Below are positions 45,975 to 54,530 of a stretch of 58,145 bases of DNA, in pieces (within the stretch, counting starts at the first letter, position 1; each line of letters opens with the position of its first letter). This DNA comes from Roseospira navarrensis (GTDB lineage: Bacteria > Pseudomonadota > Alphaproteobacteria > Rhodospirillales > Rhodospirillaceae). The notes under the pieces were generated by a model. That model was given only the letters and a program-made list of their open reading frames with translations, did no database searches and was not told the origin of the DNA. The DNA lies in the NCBI RefSeq assembly GCF_009601025.1, contig NZ_WIVE01000023.1, positions 1-58,145 on the forward strand, given 5' to 3'. A program made the translations under genes and the position numbers.

Positions 45975-46027
45975 GGCTGTCTCCCTCTTGGTTCGTCGAT
46001 GTTTCGTGATGGGCCGGCGTCGCGATG

Positions 46028-46048
46028 CCGGCCGGTTCTCCCGGCCGG
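46028..46048 (-). promoter_or_regulatory. Intercistronic hairpin between betA and choX
   Basis: CCGGCCGG occurs twice around a 5-base loop, giving a perfect 8-bp stem immediately after the betA stop on the minus strand. There is no T-run. It could protect the upstream message or reduce readthrough into choX. Confidence 0.5.
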
Positions 46049-47728
46049 TTACCGTTGCCGGGTCTCCCAGCCCTCGACCAGCGAGACCGGCGCGGCCTGC
46101 GGCGGCAGCGGATCCCGGCCCCGGATCACGTCGGCCAGCTTCTCCGCCAGCATGATCGTCGGTGCGTTCAGGTTGCCCGAGACGACGCTGGGCATGATGG
46201 AGGCATCGACGACCCGCAAGCCGTCCACGCCGTGCACCCGTCCCTCTGGGGAGACGACCGCCATCGGGTCGCTCTCCGGCCCCATGGCGCAGGTGCAGGA
46301 GGGATGATACGCGCTTTCCACAAGATCGCGCACCCACGCATCGATCTCGGCGTCCGTCCGCACATCCGGCCCCGGCGCCAGTTCGCCGTCGTTGAAGGGC
46401 GCGAACGCGGACTGGTTCATGATCTCGCGCGTCAGCTTGATGGATTCGCGCATCTCGCGGCGGTCGCGCTCGGTCGAGAAGTAGTTGAACAGCACCCGGG
46501 CCTTGTCGCGGGGATCGGCGGAGCGCAGCTTGACCCAGCCCCGGCTTTCCGGCCGCATCGGGCCGATGTGGGCCTGATAGCCGTGGACGGACTGCATGCC
46601 GCTGCCGTCATAGGCGGCCGCCACCGGCAGGAAGTGGTATTGCAGGTTCGGGTGTTTCACGCCGGGTTCGGAGCGGATGAAGCCGCCGGCCTCGAAGTGG
46701 TTGGTCGCCCCCGGGCCGGTGCCCTTGGTCAGCCACTCCAGGCCGATGGACGCTTGGTTCCAGGGCTTGAGCACGCCGTAGAGCGTCTGTTTGGTCTTGC
46801 ACTTGTACTGAACATAGACCTCGGGGTGGTCCTGCAGGTTGGCCCCCACACCCTTCAGCGGCGCCACCGCGTCGATGCCGTGGCCGCGCAGGTCGTCGGG
46901 ATCGCCGATGCCCGACAGCATCAGCAGATGCGGCGAGTTGAAGGCCCCGCCGGACAGGATCACCTCGCGTTCGGCGCGCGGCGCGTGCTCGCCCGACGGT
47001 CCCTTGAGCACCACGCCGGTGGCGCGGCCGTTCTCCATCGTGACGCGCCCCACAAGGGTGCGGTCCACGAACGTCAGATTGGGCCGCTTCAGCGCCGGCC
47101 GCAGGTAGCCCACGGCGGTCGAGGACCGGCGGCCCTTGCCGACCGTCATGTCCATGGGACCGAAGCCCTCCTGGCTCTCGCCGTTCAGGTCGTCGGTGCG
47201 GCGGTAGCCCGCCTGCACGCCGGCCTCGATGAAGGCGTCGTAGAGCGGCGTCCAGCGCGTACCGCGCGTCACTTTCAGCGGGCCGCCCACCCCGTGATAG
47301 GGGTTCGGGCCGACCTGCGGGAAGTCCTCGCACGCCTTGAAGTACGGCAGGCAGTGGGCATAGTCCCAGGTCGGATCGCCGGTCTCCTCCGCCCAGCGGT
47401 CATAATCCAGGGCGTGGCCCCGGATGTAGACCATGCCGTTCACCGAGCTGGACCCGCCCCACACCTTGCCGCGCGGCTGGTACATGCGGCGGTTGTTCAC
47501 ATGGGGTTCGGGCTCGGTCTTGTACGCCCAGTTGTAGGTGTCGGTCTTCAGCGGCCAGGCGAACGTCGCGGGCATGTGGATGTACAGGCTCCAGTCGCGC
47601 TTGCCGGCCTCGATCAGCAGCACGGAGACATCCGGATCCTCGGTCAGGCGGCGGGCCAGCACGCACCCCGCCGAGCCGGCCCCCACGATGATGTAGTCAT
47701 AGCTGGGTTTCAGGTCGGGCGTTGCCAT
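46049..47728 (-). CDS. betA: Choline dehydrogenase
   Basis: A 559-residue GMC flavoprotein that oxidises choline to betaine aldehyde at the inner membrane. YDYIIVGAGSAGCVLARRLTEDPDVSVLLIEAG binds FAD, GKVWGGSSSVNGMVYIRG is GMC signature 1 and LSGGAFNSPHLLMLSGIGDP signature 2. The C-terminal YHPSCTCAMG holds the catalytic His region. Length is close to that of E. coli BetA (556). Its ATG overlaps the betB stop as TGATG, so the two enzymes are coupled. The longer upstream frame is discounted. Confidence 0.95.
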   Translation of the reverse strand: MATPDLKPSYDYIIVGAGSAGCVLARRLTEDPDVSVLLIEAGKRDWSLYIHMPATFAWPLKTDTYNWAYKTEPEPHVNNRRMYQPRGKVWGGSSSVNGMVYIRGHALDYDRWAEETGDPTWDYAHCLPYFKACEDFPQVGPNPYHGVGGPLKVTRGTRWTPLYDAFIEAGVQAGYRRTDDLNGESQEGFGPMDMTVGKGRRSSTAVGYLRPALKRPNLTFVDRTLVGRVTMENGRATGVVLKGPSGEHAPRAEREVILSGGAFNSPHLLMLSGIGDPDDLRGHGIDAVAPLKGVGANLQDHPEVYVQYKCKTKQTLYGVLKPWNQASIGLEWLTKGTGPGATNHFEAGGFIRSEPGVKHPNLQYHFLPVAAAYDGSGMQSVHGYQAHIGPMRPESRGWVKLRSADPRDKARVLFNYFSTERDRREMRESIKLTREIMNQSAFAPFNDGELAPGPDVRTDAEIDAWVRDLVESAYHPSCTCAMGPESDPMAVVSPEGRVHGVDGLRVVDASIMPSVVSGNLNAPTIMLAEKLADVIRGRDPLPPQAAPVSLVEGWETRQR

Positions 47729-49209
47729 CAGTAGGGGGCCTCCACGGGTCCGGGTTCCACATAGACGCTCTTGATCCGGGTGACGTGCTCCAGCGCGGCG
47801 CGGCCGTTCTCGCGCCCCAGGCCGGACTGCTTGACGCCGCCGAAGGGCATCTCGATCGGGGTGACGTTGTAGGTGTTGATCCATACGACCCCGGCCTCCA
47901 GGCGGGCCGCCACGCGGTGGGCGCGGGTCAGGTCGCGGGTCATGACGCCGCCGGCCAGTCCGACCGGCAGGGCGTTGGCGCGGGCCAGGGCCTCGTCCTC
48001 CGCGGCGAAGGGCAGCACGGTCATGACCGGGCCGAAGATCTCCTCGCGGCAGAGCGGCAGCGCGTCGTCATGGGCCAGGAACACGGTCGGGCGGACGAAC
48101 GGCTTGCCGGCCAGCGCCGGATCGGTGGGCGGGCCGCCGCCGGTCAGCAGGGTCGCCCCGTCCGCCACGGCCCGGTCGATGTGGGCCAGCACGGAGGCAT
48201 GATGGTCCGGCGAGATCAGCGGCCCCATCTGGGTCTCGGGGTCCAGGGGATTGCCCAGCCGGATCGCCTCGGCGCGCGGCAGCAGGCGGGACAGGAAGGC
48301 ATCCAGCACGTCCCGGTGCACGAACACGCGGGTGCCGTTGGTGCAGATCTGCCCCTGGGTATAGAAGTTGGCCAGGATCGCCGCCGAAACCGCATCGTCC
48401 AGGTCCGCGTCCTCGAACACCAGCAGCGGGGACTTGCCGCCCAGTTCCAGGGTCAGCGTCTTCAGGGTGGCGGCGCTGTCGGCCATCACGGCCTTGCCGG
48501 TGTTCACCTCGCCGGTGAACGAGATCTTGGCGATGCCGGGGTGCGCGGTCAGCATCCGCCCCACGCGGGCATCGCCCTGGACGATGTTGAACACGCCCGG
48601 CGGCACGCCGGCCTCGGCCAGCACCTCGGCCAGGATATAGGCCGACAGGGGCGTCTGTTCGGCCGGCTTGAAGATCATCGCATTGCCGGCGGCGAGAGCG
48701 GGCGCGGTCTTCCAGCAGGCGATCTGGAACGGGTAGTTCCAGGCCCCGATGCCGCCCACCACGCCCAGCGGCTCGCGCCGGGTGTAGAACCAGGGGCCGC
48801 CCCCAAGCCCCCCGAGATCCTGGGACTCTCCGCCAATGGTGGGCGCCAGCGCGGCGAAATAGGCCAGGCAGTCGGCGCCGGAGTCCACGTCGGCGTCCGG
48901 GGTCTCCTGAATGGGCTTGCCGCCGTCCAGGCTTTCCAGGCGGGCGATCTCGTCCCGGCGGGCGCGGATCAGATCGGCCGCGCGGGCCAGAACGGCCCCC
49001 CGCGCCGCCCCGGACAGGGCGGCCCAGGCGCGTTGTCCTTCGGCGGCGGCGGCGACCGCCGCGTCCACATCGGCGGCGCTGGCCACCTGGACGCGGGCGA
49101 TGACCGCGCCGGAGAACGGTTCAAGGGTCTCGAAGGTCTCGCCCGAGGTGGCGTCGCGCAGCGCGCCGCCGATGACCAGCGGGCGGGGATCGGGAAGCGG
49201 GTCGGTCAT
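47728..49209 (-). CDS. betB: Betaine aldehyde dehydrogenase
   Basis: A 493-residue aldehyde dehydrogenase that converts betaine aldehyde to glycine betaine with NAD(P). Markers: GVVGGIGAWNYPFQIACWK and FKPAEQTPLSA (cofactor), LELGGKSPLLVFEDADLDDAV with the general-base Glu, and FYTQGQICTNGTRVFV with the catalytic Cys. The start at ATG 49209 overlaps the betI stop by ATGA, giving the tight order betI-betB-betA. The frame continues further upstream but that part is shadow of betI. Confidence 0.95.
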   Translation of the reverse strand: MTDPLPDPRPLVIGGALRDATSGETFETLEPFSGAVIARVQVASAADVDAAVAAAAEGQRAWAALSGAARGAVLARAADLIRARRDEIARLESLDGGKPIQETPDADVDSGADCLAYFAALAPTIGGESQDLGGLGGGPWFYTRREPLGVVGGIGAWNYPFQIACWKTAPALAAGNAMIFKPAEQTPLSAYILAEVLAEAGVPPGVFNIVQGDARVGRMLTAHPGIAKISFTGEVNTGKAVMADSAATLKTLTLELGGKSPLLVFEDADLDDAVSAAILANFYTQGQICTNGTRVFVHRDVLDAFLSRLLPRAEAIRLGNPLDPETQMGPLISPDHHASVLAHIDRAVADGATLLTGGGPPTDPALAGKPFVRPTVFLAHDDALPLCREEIFGPVMTVLPFAAEDEALARANALPVGLAGGVMTRDLTRAHRVAARLEAGVVWINTYNVTPIEMPFGGVKQSGLGRENGRAALEHVTRIKSVYVEPGPVEAPY

Positions 49210-49805
49210 GGCGAAGCCTCGGCCTCCTTGAGAGCGGCATGGAGATAATGGACGGCCAGCGCCCGGGTTTCGGCGGGGTCGATGCCGCCGTGATCGAGCG
49301 CGGCGCGGAGCCACAGGCCGTCGATGATCGTGGACAGGCCCAGAGCGATGCGCGTCACGGCCTCGGGATCGTCGGGCAGCAGCGCCCGCAGCGGATACCT
49401 TAGATTGCTGTGCAGCCGCGCGCTGTTGATGCGCTGTAGCCGCGCCAGACGCGGGCTGTGATTCAGCCAGCTCCAGAACGCCAGCCAGACGGCGCTGGTG
49501 TCGGTCCGGAACTGCTCCGGCCCCAGGTTGGCGTCGATGACCGCGTGCAACCGATCCAGCGGGGTGGCGGCCTCGGCCAGACGGCGCGCGGTCTCCGCCC
49601 CCAGGCCGCGCCCGATGTGGCGCATGGTGGCCTCGATCAGCTCCGCCTTGTCGCCGAAGTAGTGCCCGACGATGCCGGCGGTCAGGCCGGCACGGCGCGC
49701 GATGCGGGCAAGGCTGGCCGCTTCCGGCCCATCCTCGTGGATCGACTGGATACAGGCGCGGATCAGATCAAGCCGCCGCTGGTCTTTCAGGCTGGGGCGT
49801 CCCAT
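49206..49805 (-). CDS. betI: TetR-family repressor BetI
   Basis: A 199-residue TetR regulator with the BetI-typical sequence: MGRPSLKDQRRLDLIRACIQSIHEDGPEAASLARIARRAGLTAGIVGHYFGDKAELIEATMRHI as the DNA-binding domain and, in the effector domain, AVWLAFWSWLNHSPRLARLQRINSARLHSNL. BetI represses the bet genes until choline binds. ATG 49805 is preferred to 49841 because it fits the family start and has GGGAGGG nine bases upstream. A long dyad at 49816-49855 lies directly before it and is the likely autoregulatory operator. Confidence 0.93.
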   Translation of the reverse strand: MGRPSLKDQRRLDLIRACIQSIHEDGPEAASLARIARRAGLTAGIVGHYFGDKAELIEATMRHIGRGLGAETARRLAEAATPLDRLHAVIDANLGPEQFRTDTSAVWLAFWSWLNHSPRLARLQRINSARLHSNLRYPLRALLPDDPEAVTRIALGLSTIIDGLWLRAALDHGGIDPAETRALAVHYLHAALKEAEASP

Positions 49806-49815
49806 GGGCGGGACC

Positions 49816-49855
49816 CTCCCATTTTTTGTTTGAACAAGCAATCAAAAAATGGGAG
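49816..49855. promoter_or_regulatory. Long dyad before betI, probable BetI operator and/or clc terminator
   Basis: CTCCCATTTTTTGTTTG (49816-49832) and CAATCAAAAAATGGGAG (49839-49855) pair over 17 positions with one mismatch, around AACAAG. This AT-rich dyad lies between the ClC stop (49873) and the betI ATG (49805) and includes the betI ribosome site. Known BetI sites contain a TTGAAC-type half, and TTGAAC occurs at 49830-49835. As RNA it would also form a strong hairpin after the ClC gene. Confidence 0.6.
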
Positions 49856-49872
49856 CCGATCCGCACCCGCCG

Positions 49873-51720
49873 TCACACCCGGTCAGGGTCGCCGCGCTCC
49901 TCGGCGCGCAGGCGGCCGAGCGCCTCAGCGTAGGCCCGCAGCAGGTCGCGCTCATGAACCACGCCCACCAGCACCATGGAGGACCGATCCCGCACCACCG
50001 CCACCTGGGCTTCCTGGACGGAGTCCATCAGGGCCAGGGCCTCTTCAAGGGTTTCCGCCTGGGCCAGCACCGGCGGCCGCGACAGGGCGACGTCCAGCGC
50101 GGTGCGTCGGGTCCGCGCCTCGTCATCCATCAGAACGGCCATCGCCTCGGTCAGCGCGATGGTCCCCAGCAGCACGCCCGCGCCGTCCACCACGAACAGC
50201 TTTTCCCCGCCGTGGTCCCGGAACGCGGCCGCCACCGCCCACGGCGGCGCGTCGGGCGCGACGGTGGGCGGATCGGCGCGGGCCAGGTCCCGCACCCGCT
50301 TTTCCCGCAAAAGCTGGCTGCGGCGGTCGGTGTCCAGGTCGAGGCCCCGGCGCGCGAGTTGCCAATGGAACAGAGAGGTATGCCCGGTCAGCCCGCGCGA
50401 CAGCGTGGTGGCCACCACCACGGCCATCATCACGGCCACGGTCAGCGCGTAGTTCGCCGTCAACTCGAAGATGATGAGGCAGGTGGAGATGGGCGCGCCC
50501 AGGACGGCCGCCGCCACCGCGCCCATCCCCACCACCGCATAGGCGCCGTGCCCCGAGGACAGGCCGACCGGCCCGAGCGCCGTCGCCGCGATGCCGAAGG
50601 CGCATCCGACGATGCCGCCAATGGCCAGCGAGGGCGAGAACACGCCGCCGCCGAAACCCCAGCCCAGACAGATCACCGTCGCCACGATCTTCGCGGCCGC
50701 GATGGCCACCGCCGCGTCCAGCACCAGATCGCCCGACAGCGCGCGGTTGGTGATCTCGTAGCCGACACCGAGCACCTCCGGGAACTCCAGCGCGATCACC
50801 CCCAGGACCAGGCCCGCCAGGGCCGGACGCAGCCACCCCGGAACGCCCGAGCGCCGCGCCGTCAGGTCGGTGACGATCAGCGAGACCATGAACGCCGCCG
50901 CCAGCAGGCCGCAGATCACCCCAAGCAGGGCGAACGCCGGGAACTCCAGAAAACTGACCAGCGTCAGGTCGTCCGGCAGCGAGAACGCCGGGGCGGTCCC
51001 GAACCACAGCCGCGACACCACCGTGCCGGTCAAGCTGGCGATCACCACGGGCACGAACGCCTGGGCCGCGTAGTGCCCCACGACCACCTCGTGCGCGAAC
51101 AGCGCGCCGGCGATGGGCGCATTGAACGAAGCCGCCACCGCCGCCGCCGCCCCGCAGCCCAGCAGGGTGCGCGACGCCCCCCGACCGAACCGCGAGATCT
51201 GGGCCAGCCAAGCCCCCAGCGTGGCGCCCAGATGCACCGCCGGGCCCTCACGCCCGACGGAGGCGCCGCAGCCGAGCGAGAGCATCGCCCCGACGATGCA
51301 GGCGAGCCCGCGCCCCAGCGGCATGCGCCCGCCGCGCAGCACCGACGCCTCGATGACGTGAGAGACCGTCTCCGTCCGGCCGGTCGGCATGGTCCAGTGA
51401 TGCCACACCCCGACCACCAGACCGCCAACGACCGGCGGCCATAACAGCGCCCACCAGGGCAGCGCCTCGGCCGTGCTGGCCAGCCAGTGCACATCGCTGC
51501 CGTAAGTGACCTGATGCATGGCCGCGATGCCCTCGCGGAACAGGATGATCCCGCCGCCGGTCATGACCCCCACGCACAGGGCCAGCAGCGACGTGATGAC
51601 CACGGCGTTGTTGGCCAGCACACGTGGCCCCATGCGCAGCAGGCGGGCCACGACCAGCCGCGTGATCCGCCCGACGAGACGGTGCACGCGGGGCGCGGAC
51701 GGAGGGCGGGATCTGGGCAT
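49873..51720 (-). CDS. ClC-family chloride channel/transporter with C-terminal CBS domains
   Basis: A 615-residue membrane protein. The ClC core contains SVGREGPAVHLGA with gating Glu158, SFNAPIAGALFAHEVVV, and GGGVFSPSLAIGG (the GxFxP anion-binding loop). Two CBS modules occupy about residues 470-600 (PWAVAAAFRDHGGEKLFVVDGAGVLLGTI; TLEEALALMDSVQEAQVAVVRDRSSMVLVGVV). The usual GSGIP selectivity motif is replaced (TETVSHVIEA, about 117-125), and the internal proton glutamate position (E. coli Glu203) appears to be Val212. It lies on the same strand just upstream of betI, suggesting a joint role in osmotic adaptation. The ATG at 51720 has no clear ribosome site; a later start is possible. Confidence 0.9.
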   Translation of the reverse strand: MPRSRPPSAPRVHRLVGRITRLVVARLLRMGPRVLANNAVVITSLLALCVGVMTGGGIILFREGIAAMHQVTYGSDVHWLASTAEALPWWALLWPPVVGGLVVGVWHHWTMPTGRTETVSHVIEASVLRGGRMPLGRGLACIVGAMLSLGCGASVGREGPAVHLGATLGAWLAQISRFGRGASRTLLGCGAAAAVAASFNAPIAGALFAHEVVVGHYAAQAFVPVVIASLTGTVVSRLWFGTAPAFSLPDDLTLVSFLEFPAFALLGVICGLLAAAFMVSLIVTDLTARRSGVPGWLRPALAGLVLGVIALEFPEVLGVGYEITNRALSGDLVLDAAVAIAAAKIVATVICLGWGFGGGVFSPSLAIGGIVGCAFGIAATALGPVGLSSGHGAYAVVGMGAVAAAVLGAPISTCLIIFELTANYALTVAVMMAVVVATTLSRGLTGHTSLFHWQLARRGLDLDTDRRSQLLREKRVRDLARADPPTVAPDAPPWAVAAAFRDHGGEKLFVVDGAGVLLGTIALTEAMAVLMDDEARTRRTALDVALSRPPVLAQAETLEEALALMDSVQEAQVAVVRDRSSMVLVGVVHERDLLRAYAEALGRLRAEERGDPDRV

Positions 51721-51782
51721 GAAAGGGGGGCGTCCGGGTGGCGGATGGGGCGAGTCAGCCTGTCACCCGGCCACGGCGGGCG

Positions 51783-52829
51783 TCAACGATGCGCGTGGTC
51801 GAGTTCGGCCTGAGAGACCACCTGATTGCGCCCCAGGCGCTTGCCCATGTACAGGGCGCGGTCGGCGCGCTGGACCAGATCGTTGACCGATTCCCCGATG
51901 GCGTACTCGGCCACGCCGATCGACAGCGTGATGCGCCCCAGCTCCTTGCCGGAGCGCCGGTTGGTGATGCGCTTGTTGGCGACGGTCATGCGGATCCGCT
52001 CGGCCACCGCAACGGCTTCCTGCAGGGGCGTCGCCGGCAGGATGGCCGCGAACTCCTCGCCGCCGTAGCGCGACACGGTGTCTTCCGAACGGACGCAGTT
52101 CTGCAGGGTGCGCGCCACCAGCTTCAGGATCTGATCGCCCATCTGGTGGCCGTGGGTGTCGTTGAAGCGCTTGAACAGATCGATGTCGAGCATCATCAGG
52201 CACAGATGCTGGGAGTTGCGGACAGCCGCCTCGGTCGCCTCGCGCAGCACCGTATCAAACACCTTGCGGTTGGAAATGCCGGTCAGGCCGTCGGTCCGCG
52301 CTTCCGAGCGGACCCGGTCCAGGTCCTGGCGCAGCTTGCTGATTTCCTCCGACGACTGGCTCAATTCCGTGCCCATCTTTTGGTTGAGCCGGATCATCTT
52401 CTGCGTCTCGGCCACCACGGTCGCGACGATGCCATGCAGGGTCTCGCCGGTCGCGCCTTCCACCTTGTCGGACAGGCCCTTCAGCGTCTGGCCGTAATGC
52501 TCCGTGCCCTTGTTGGCCCGGTTGAACATGGCGATCAACTGTTCAAGCGTGTTCTCGATATGGGTGCCCGCCGCGGCGAGCGCCTTGCGCTCCTCGGTCT
52601 GCGAGATGAAGCGGTCGTGCAGGGTCTGGACCAGAACCTGATTGAAATCCGAGCCGAGCGCGATCAGCCGGTCAATCTCCCGGCTCAGATCCGGCATGCG
52701 CTGGGAATGGTGCAAATACCACACCAAGAAGTTCTGCGGCGAGGGAACGACACCGTATTGCCGCATGGAGTCCATGGCCTTGCGCGCAGTTTCCTGCGCT
52801 TCGCTCATGGTCTCAGAATATTCAATCAT
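51783..52829 (-). CDS. Cytoplasmic GGDEF diguanylate cyclase
   Basis: A 348-residue protein with no membrane segment. The N-terminal helical region (residues 1-170) includes RQYGVVPSPQNFLVWYLHHSQRMPDLSREID and a coiled coil before the catalytic domain. The GGDEF domain starts RTDGLTGISNRKVFD, has MMLDIDLFKRFNDTHGH, the active-site GGEEF at 256-260, and a product-inhibition site RSED at 247-250, five residues upstream. Active c-di-GMP synthesis with feedback inhibition is therefore expected. ATG 52829 and ATG 52808 (MSEAQE, with GAGA upstream) are both possible. The ClC gene is downstream on the same strand. Confidence 0.93.
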   Translation of the reverse strand: MIEYSETMSEAQETARKAMDSMRQYGVVPSPQNFLVWYLHHSQRMPDLSREIDRLIALGSDFNQVLVQTLHDRFISQTEERKALAAAGTHIENTLEQLIAMFNRANKGTEHYGQTLKGLSDKVEGATGETLHGIVATVVAETQKMIRLNQKMGTELSQSSEEISKLRQDLDRVRSEARTDGLTGISNRKVFDTVLREATEAAVRNSQHLCLMMLDIDLFKRFNDTHGHQMGDQILKLVARTLQNCVRSEDTVSRYGGEEFAAILPATPLQEAVAVAERIRMTVANKRITNRRSGKELGRITLSIGVAEYAIGESVNDLVQRADRALYMGKRLGRNQVVSQAELDHAHR

Positions 52830-53217
52830 ATCGCGTCATTAATCCATGTCGCGGGGCAGGCCCGAACCCGAACCCGGCGGCCCTGGCGCGGCATATCCGC
52901 CCGAACCACCCGCTGCCGGCCTGCCCACCGCAGGTCAACCAAGGGCGCCCCTCTGCCCTGATCCCACCCCGTTGCGCCCGAGAACAGACGAGGACGCATC
53001 AAAGCCGCATGGTTTCCGGTGCGCTCTACAATTACACCATTTCGTCAGGTGGGGAAAAGCATGGATCGATTGGGTTCGGTCGATTTCAATCAACCATATG
53101 TATCACACCCAAAGGAACCCGTCTCTTATGTGAGAAGTCATGCGGATGTTTTCAGAATGGGTATCCACATCTCCACGGACGAGCCCTGGTCAGCCCTGTC
53201 CGGTCGAGGAGGGCCCT
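52830..53217. other. 388-base intergenic region, no gene seen
   Basis: It lies between the minus-strand pentapeptide gene and the GGDEF gene. The right part (about 53025-53150) is markedly AT-richer than its surroundings, with TACAATTACACCATTTCGTC and CAATCAACCATATGTATCAC, and probably holds the GGDEF promoter. No convincing -35/-10 pair or known operator was identified. A plus-strand frame here continues as a shadow of the pentapeptide gene. Confidence 0.4.
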
Positions 53218-53733
53218 CTACTCACACAGGCCGATGGATCCGTCCCCGCAGACGCGCTCGCCATCGATCCAGGTGGCCCCGGACAGATCGGCGTGCAGCA
53301 GGTCGGCCATCTCAAGGTCGGCCCCGGTCAGGTCGGCCCCGCGCAGGATGGCGCGGAAGAACCGCGCGCGCCGGAAATCGGCGTCGCGCAGGATGGCCCC
53401 GGAGAGGTCGGCCTTGGTGAAATCGGCCTCGCTCATCTCGGCCCCGGTCAGGTCGGCGCCCTGCATGTCGGCGCTGACGAAGCGGGTGCGGAACCCGTTG
53501 GCGTTGGTGAGGTTGGCCCCGGCAAGCCTGGCCCGCTGGAACGAGGTGTCCCGGAGCGTGGCCCCCGACAGGTCGGCCCCGGTCAGGTTGCGCCCATCGT
53601 GATAGCAGCGGCGCCATTCCACGCCGGGCTGCGCCACATCGGTACAGGCGGCCCCGGCGGGACCGGCGAACACGGCCAGGGCCGCCAGCACGAGCAGCGG
53701 CAGCCCCGAACTCCGGACACTGAGTGACAGCAT
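53218..53733 (-). CDS. Secreted pentapeptide-repeat protein
   Basis: A protein of about 171 residues with a signal peptide (MLSLSVRSSGLPLLVLAALAVFAGPAGAA) and roughly 20 tandem A(D/N)LxG-type pentapeptides: GRNLTGADLSGATLRDTSF, then ARLAGANLTNANGFRTRFVSADMQGADLTGAEMSEADFTKADLSGAILRDADFRRARFF. Such repeats fold as a right-handed square beta-helix. Cysteines near both ends (ACTDVAQPG, RRCYHDG, RVCGDGSIGLCE) could form disulfides in the periplasm. Upstream in-frame ATGs (53757, 53829) would add a poor N-terminus. Function is unknown; it is not necessarily related to gyrase-protecting proteins. Confidence 0.82.
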   Translation of the reverse strand: MLSLSVRSSGLPLLVLAALAVFAGPAGAACTDVAQPGVEWRRCYHDGRNLTGADLSGATLRDTSFQRARLAGANLTNANGFRTRFVSADMQGADLTGAEMSEADFTKADLSGAILRDADFRRARFFRAILRGADLTGADLEMADLLHADLSGATWIDGERVCGDGSIGLCE

Positions 53734-53825
53734 GTCCCTGAAATCTCTGATGCACATGATGCGGATACCGTAGAACCAAACGAGCCACGACGGAAGGGGC
53801 TGTACGCGCCGCCCGCCCGGGCGGT

Positions 53826-54311
53826 TCACCGGGATCGCGGCGCCCCCACACGGCGGCCGACCTCGGGCGGACGCGGCAGGGCCGCATGCGCCGCCTCCAG
53901 CGCCTTGATCCGCGCCAGGCCGTCGTCCGGCCAGGGCACCACCCGCCGGCTCGACAGGTCCACGTGCAACAGCAGGACCTCGTTGGTGGCCGCCTGCTCG
54001 CCGCTCGGATCGTGCAGCAGACGGTGGAACAGGCGCAGCTTGCGCGCGCCGCCCTCCAGCAGCAGGCTCTCCACGCGCATGGCGTCGCCGGCGATCAGTT
54101 CGCGGTCGTAGCTCAAATGGGCCTCGACGGCGAAGATGGACCCACCCGTCCGCTCCCGGTAGGCCCGCCCCAGGTCCAGCCAGTCCATGACCGCATCGGT
54201 GGCGTGGTCACAGACCAGGCTGTAGTAGGCGAGGTTCATGTGCCCGTTGTAGTCCAGCCACTCGGGCCGCACCGCCTCGGCATGCAGGCTCAGGGGTTGC
54301 GGAGACGCCAT
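53826..54311 (-). CDS. Acyl-CoA thioesterase, 4HBT hotdog family
   Basis: A 161-residue single hotdog-fold protein. VRPEWLDYNGHMNLAYYSLVCDHATDAVMDWL has the DYNGHMN catalytic signature with its Asp and the helix that follows. SIFAVEAHLSYDRELIAGDAMRVESLLL and LRLFHRLLHDPSGEQAATNEVLLLHVDL complete the fold. ATG 54311 is used rather than an in-frame TTG at 54314. Similar proteins occur with carnitine/choline catabolic genes as betainyl-CoA thioesterases, and a bet operon lies 4 kb away, but the sequence alone does not fix the acyl substrate. Confidence 0.82.
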   Translation of the reverse strand: MASPQPLSLHAEAVRPEWLDYNGHMNLAYYSLVCDHATDAVMDWLDLGRAYRERTGGSIFAVEAHLSYDRELIAGDAMRVESLLLEGGARKLRLFHRLLHDPSGEQAATNEVLLLHVDLSSRRVVPWPDDGLARIKALEAAHAALPRPPEVGRRVGAPRSR

Positions 54312-54388
54312 CAATCCATGCCCCTCGATCCGGCCGGACCGACCCCGCCCGCGCCCCGCCGGGCCCCGGGGCGGCAGCCCGGTTTTCG

Positions 54389-54417
54389 TTGTTCCGCCGT
54401 GCCCTCCGTTCTACAGT
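54389..54417 (+). promoter_or_regulatory. Candidate promoter of the TPR gene
   Basis: TTGTTC (54389-54394) and TACAGT (54412-54417) are spaced by 17 bases, predicting a start near 54424 and a leader of about 107 bases before the TPR gene. Confidence 0.45.
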
Positions 54418-54530
54418 GATGTCAGAAAGTCGTCATCATCAAAGCGGTTCGATGCGACGACGCCAGCCCCGAGCACGGACTCGGACCAGACGGGACACGG
54501 TGTGCCCCGAGGACACGCGGGAGGGCCCCC

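Noticed and set aside
53280-53590. Short-period DNA repeat (GTCGGCCCC-like) that resembles a repeat array
   Set aside because: The period is 15 bases and follows the five-codon protein repeat. There are no unique spacers, so it is not CRISPR.
53009-53602. A plus-strand ORF with repeated Ser-Ala-Pro-Val-Arg units
   Set aside because: The repeats are the reverse reading of the pentapeptide-repeat gene, which has the signal peptide and a known fold on the other strand.
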